Below, piece by piece: positions 61,494 through 64,000 of a stretch of DNA of 64,000 nt. How positions within the stretch are numbered: position 1 is the stretch's first letter; every line of letters starts with the position of its first letter. The position numbers and the translations under genes are program-made. The notes under the pieces are model-generated. The model saw only the letters and a list, made by a program, of their open reading frames with translations. It had not been told where the DNA came from and searched no databases. This stretch comes from Ureibacillus endophyticus (GTDB lineage Bacteria > Bacillota > Bacilli > Bacillales_A > Planococcaceae), in the NCBI RefSeq assembly GCF_003628435.1, contig NZ_RBZN01000017.1, positions 1 through 64,000 of the forward strand, given 5' to 3'.

Positions 61494-62714
61494 CCCATAT
61501 TGAATTTTTTCATAAGCCTGTTGAATAAACGTTTTATAGATGGTGTTTGGTAAGTCTTGTACCCCTTGAACAGCTAGGGAAACTACTTTTTTCGCTTGTT
61601 TTTTATTGCCTAATTCTAGAAAACATAACGCTCGAACAGCAAAACATTGATACATAATCGATAAATCAACCGGATGATGGGTGTTCGGTGGAATTTCAAA
61701 GTTCTCACTACATTCTATGGCCTGTTCAAACAAGCCGCGCGCCCAATATGCATATGTGGCTTCCATTTGATAATAAGTTACGATGTCACTTTTTGCCTCT
61801 TTATCTAAATAAGAAGCATATTTTTCAACGGCTTCAAAATCTTGTTCGATGTAGTTGGCATAATGGGATTTACAAAAAGCAAGCATATTTTTCGCTACTG
61901 GATCTTCCGTAAAATCTGCATGTTGTGTGAGTTTCATTAAATAATATTTACTTTTTTCCAAATCACCTTTACGAATGGCTTGAGATAAAGTAAATCGATA
62001 AAAATCATCCAAACGGTAGTAAATTTTGTTTTCCTGGGCGATTTGTAGGGCGAAATGTAAATGTTTCTCGGTATTTTCCACATCATCTATCGCTGAATAT
62101 AAAACGGTTAACGCATAATGCATATCCAATTGTGTTAATAAATCGATGCTATGAAGATATGGCTTAACTCGCTCTTCTGCCTCTTTCATAAATTGAAGGG
62201 CAATCCGATAATCGTTTCGTTGAAATGCGGTACTTGATAAGAAGGAAAAACAATCAAATACCCGATTATAAGCGTGAATATTTTCGTAATCAGAAATCAC
62301 GTCATACATAGACCAATCCACTTCAATATTCAAATAAGTGGCAAGCCTTATATAAAAATCAAGCAGCCTAATTTCTTCAAAATGATTGCCTTGCAGTTTC
62401 TCTTTTACAGCATCAATTTGTTTAAACATAGGCAAAATCAACTTTTCATCAACTGGTATTTGGATGGTTTTCATTTGTTTTTCTATTTCAAATAAAAGCT
62501 CGCGAAGTAGTTCGACCTGTTGATCATCTAATAACGTTGTGACTTCAACGCCTAAACGTTCGGCTATGTAATGCAAACTTTCCATAGAGGGTTGTGCTTT
62601 GCCATTTTCAATTAAACTAAGCATGCCTTTTGTTAAACGTTCCCCTGCTAACTGGGCAAGGGTCAACTTTTTTTCTTTTCGAAGTTTTTTAATGCGCTCC
62701 CCTAATGCTTCCAT
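61482..62714 (-). CDS. XRE-family regulator with TPR domain (RRNPP-like architecture)
   Basis: 410 residues. An N-terminal helix-turn-helix (LGERIKKLRKEKKLTLAQLA, then GMLSLIENGKAQPSMESLHY) is followed by about 330 residues of TPR-like helices (RNDYRIALQFMKEAEERV, LEKSKYYLMKLTQHADF). This is the layout of PlcR/Rap-like RRNPP sensors, which bind signalling peptides in the TPR groove; no candidate peptide gene is visible beside it. The ATG at 62714 follows AAGGAGGGG. Divergent from the MFS gene across three identical operators, so it likely regulates both. Confidence 0.9.
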   Translation of the reverse strand: MEALGERIKKLRKEKKLTLAQLAGERLTKGMLSLIENGKAQPSMESLHYIAERLGVEVTTLLDDQQVELLRELLFEIEKQMKTIQIPVDEKLILPMFKQIDAVKEKLQGNHFEEIRLLDFYIRLATYLNIEVDWSMYDVISDYENIHAYNRVFDCFSFLSSTAFQRNDYRIALQFMKEAEERVKPYLHSIDLLTQLDMHYALTVLYSAIDDVENTEKHLHFALQIAQENKIYYRLDDFYRFTLSQAIRKGDLEKSKYYLMKLTQHADFTEDPVAKNMLAFCKSHYANYIEQDFEAVEKYASYLDKEAKSDIVTYYQMEATYAYWARGLFEQAIECSENFEIPPNTHHPVDLSIMYQCFAVRALCFLELGNKKQAKKVVSLAVQGVQDLPNTIYKTFIQQAYEKIQYGKKG

Positions 62715-62732
62715 GCCATCCCCTCCTTTTTT

Positions 62733-62762
62733 CATTATATCAGAAATTTAATTTAATTAAAC
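62733..62762 (-). promoter_or_regulatory. Promoter of the XRE-TPR gene with embedded operator
   Basis: A minus-strand -10 box TATAAT (about 62733-62738) lies 22 bases before the ATG. The matching -35 (GTTTAA, about 17 bp away) falls within operator site 1, so binding there would block the regulator's own transcription. Confidence 0.65.
62746..62762. promoter_or_regulatory. Operator site 1
   Basis: ATTTAATTTAATTAAAC, a 17-bp palindrome with one mismatch, sits over the -35 region of the regulator promoter. Confidence 0.75.
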
Positions 62763-62800
62763 TTCCCCCTCACCAAAATTCATGCCACCTTAATATAAAA

Positions 62801-62817
62801 GTTTAATTAAATTAAAC
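62801..62817. promoter_or_regulatory. Operator site 2
   Basis: GTTTAATTAAATTAAAC, a perfect palindrome (8 + 1 + 8), 55 bp from site 1 and 7 bases upstream of the -35 box of the MFS promoter. Confidence 0.8.
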
Positions 62818-62824
62818 TTTTATA

Positions 62825-62853
62825 TTGCATCTAACTGGAATCTCGCATATTAT
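62825..62853 (+). promoter_or_regulatory. Promoter of the MFS gene
   Basis: TTGCAT (62825-62830) and TATTAT (62848-62853) with a 17-bp spacer. Site 2 is just upstream and site 3 just downstream, over the expected transcription start. Confidence 0.7.
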
Positions 62854-62855
62854 TA

Positions 62856-62872
62856 GTTTAATTAAATTAAAC
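62856..62872. promoter_or_regulatory. Operator site 3
   Basis: GTTTAATTAAATTAAAC, identical to site 2 and exactly 55 bp from it. Confidence 0.8.
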
Positions 62873-62894
62873 TTTTAAACAAAGAGTGATGGCA

Positions 62895-64000
62895 ATGCAA
62901 CGAAGAGCAACGTTTCATTTATATACCTTTTTAGTAAGTAAGACGTGTTCGACTTTAGGTTCCAATGTGTATACCTTTGGGATGAGTATGTTCATTTTAG
63001 CGATGACGGGTTCAGCCTTTAGTTTTGCAGCAAATTTAATTTTTTCCATTATCCCAAGAACACTACTTTCTCCAGTAGCCGGCATCCTAGTCGATCGAGT
63101 TTCGAAAAAATTCATTGTGCTTACTGGCCAATTCGGCACGATTCTTTCAATTTCAGCATTACTCATTTACATGATGTTTTTCGACATCTCGCTACTCGCT
63201 ATTTATTTGACAACATTTTTCTACACGATTAGTAGTACATTTACAACAATCGCCTTTTCGGCATCGATCGGGAATTTAGTCGATTCAGAGCGAATTCAAA
63301 AAGCGATGTCATTCAACCAACTCTCCTTATCTATCGCTGGCATTTTAGGTCCGATGATTGGTGGAATGCTTTTTGGATTTGTAAGCATCCAAACTTTTCT
63401 TGTCATTAATATTGTTGCTTACTCCATTGCATTTGTTTTGGAATCAACAATGAATTTCAAACTGTTTTCAAATCAGGAGTCAACACCAAAAGAATCCATG
63501 ATCCAAAGTTTAAAAAGTGGCATTCACTATATCAAAGAAATGCCTGTCCTAAAAAATTTATTGTTTCTGATGTTATGGTTAAATCTGTTCTTTTCATCAA
63601 TCACTGTTGGGGCAAATTTTATTTTTGTTCAAATCATCGAGATGGATTATAAATTAATCGGCATTGTAGAAGCAGCAAGTGCCATTGGAATGCTGGTCAT
63701 CTCCCTATATTTTGCAGTGCGTTCTAACTTACAGTATCCCCTACTCTTTTCAAAGCGAGCGATACTTACCCTTTCAACGATTGTCGGTACGTTTGCTTTT
63801 CCATTATTTGTTCCGATGACAAGTACAATCGTTTTCATTTATTATTTAATGGTGATGTTTTGTTTTGGAGGGACCCTTGTTGCAACGAATACACCAATCG
63901 GGATTTTAATTCAAAAAGATGTGGATGAAAATTATCGAGGAAGAATTTACGGGATTATCGAAATGTGTGCGATGGGGCTTACACCAATAGGCACTCTGCT
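62895..64000 (+). CDS. MFS-family exporter (partial, runs off the right edge)
   Basis: 369 residues are visible. About ten membrane helices can be seen, with FIIPR-type motif A region SIIPRTLLSPVAGILVDRVS and the second-half region YRGRIYGIIEMCAMGLTPIG, as in the 12-helix bacterial drug exporters (MDR/macrolide-efflux type). I use the ATG at 62895, 8 bases after AAAGAG; an in-frame ATG two codons earlier is possible. It is transcribed from a promoter flanked by two operators of the divergent XRE-TPR regulator, which suggests that export is induced by a ligand of that regulator. Confidence 0.88.
   Translation, partial: MQRRATFHLYTFLVSKTCSTLGSNVYTFGMSMFILAMTGSAFSFAANLIFSIIPRTLLSPVAGILVDRVSKKFIVLTGQFGTILSISALLIYMMFFDISLLAIYLTTFFYTISSTFTTIAFSASIGNLVDSERIQKAMSFNQLSLSIAGILGPMIGGMLFGFVSIQTFLVINIVAYSIAFVLESTMNFKLFSNQESTPKESMIQSLKSGIHYIKEMPVLKNLLFLMLWLNLFFSSITVGANFIFVQIIEMDYKLIGIVEAASAIGMLVISLYFAVRSNLQYPLLFSKRAILTLSTIVGTFAFPLFVPMTSTIVFIYYLMVMFCFGGTLVATNTPIGILIQKDVDENYRGRIYGIIEMCAMGLTPIGTL

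Overview
The window looks like chromosomal DNA of a low-GC, spore-forming Bacillales bacterium, most likely of the Planococcaceae/Lysinibacillus-Solibacillus-Ureibacillus type. Reasons: AT-rich DNA, strong AGGAGG-type ribosome binding sites with frequent TTG/GTG starts, a gerA-gerB-gerC germinant-receptor operon, an S-layer-homology (SLH) surface nucleotidase, YfkAB, YhdT-PanF, DUF3888 and DUF2653 proteins, and Rho-independent terminators after most transcription units. The genus assignment is inference; no rRNA or tRNA gene is present.

Layout. 1-3.7 kb: the left edge holds the start of an unidentified gene, a truncated ecsC-like fragment, a 3' fragment of tmRNA (ssrA) that is probably an attachment-site relic, a small unknown gene and a chemoreceptor. 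3.8-7.3 kb: an unknown protein, two membrane proteins and a secreted YHYH-domain protein. 7.4-11.5 kb: an McrB-McrC methylation-dependent restriction pair followed by a DUF4145 protein. 11.6-15.1 kb: a duplicated CMD/AhpD-like protein, a tandem repeat array, MazG-like, DinB-like, AHSA1-like and zinc-ribbon/alpha-CTD-like proteins. 15.2-18.8 kb: the germinant receptor operon. 19-23.4 kb: gamma-carbonic anhydrase, PhzF-like protein, a DUF3888 gene with a decayed copy nearby, a VOC protein and a membrane protein. 23.6-31 kb: a signalling block with a diguanylate cyclase, a PAS-GGDEF-EAL-PilZ protein and a cytosolic GAF histidine kinase with a LytTR response regulator. 31.5-35.4 kb: a four-gene oxidoreductase/dioxygenase operon divergent from an HxlR (YodB-like) regulator, resembling quinone/electrophile detoxification modules. 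36-41.4 kb: small metabolic genes, a DUF418 gene broken by an in-frame stop, and a phage-type replication module (replisome organizer plus DnaC-like loader). 41.8-51.6 kb: GIY-YIG nuclease, pantothenate symporter, SLH-nucleotidase and aconitase. 53-59.6 kb: a MoxR ATPase-VWA-DUF2785 operon divergent from a large intracellular beta-helix protein. 60.3-64 kb: YfkAB, and an XRE-TPR regulator divergent from an MFS exporter with three evenly spaced operators.

The most unusual signal is non-coding. Five separate intergenic arrays (about 12.5-13.2, 36.5-36.7, 45.6-46.0, 52.2-53.0 and 59.6-60.2 kb) are built from hairpin units with the same 52-bp period, about five helical turns. The hairpin arms differ between and even within arrays (CTTCAT/ATGAAG versus GTATTCAT/ATGAATAC), but both arms change together, which argues that the hairpin itself is under selection. 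A sixth array (23.4 kb) has a 42-bp period. The other candidates for new biology are the MoxR-VWA-DUF2785/beta-helix locus, the McrBC-DUF4145 cluster and the triple-operator XRE-TPR/MFS switch.

All calls come from reading the sequence and recalling protein families; no search was run.
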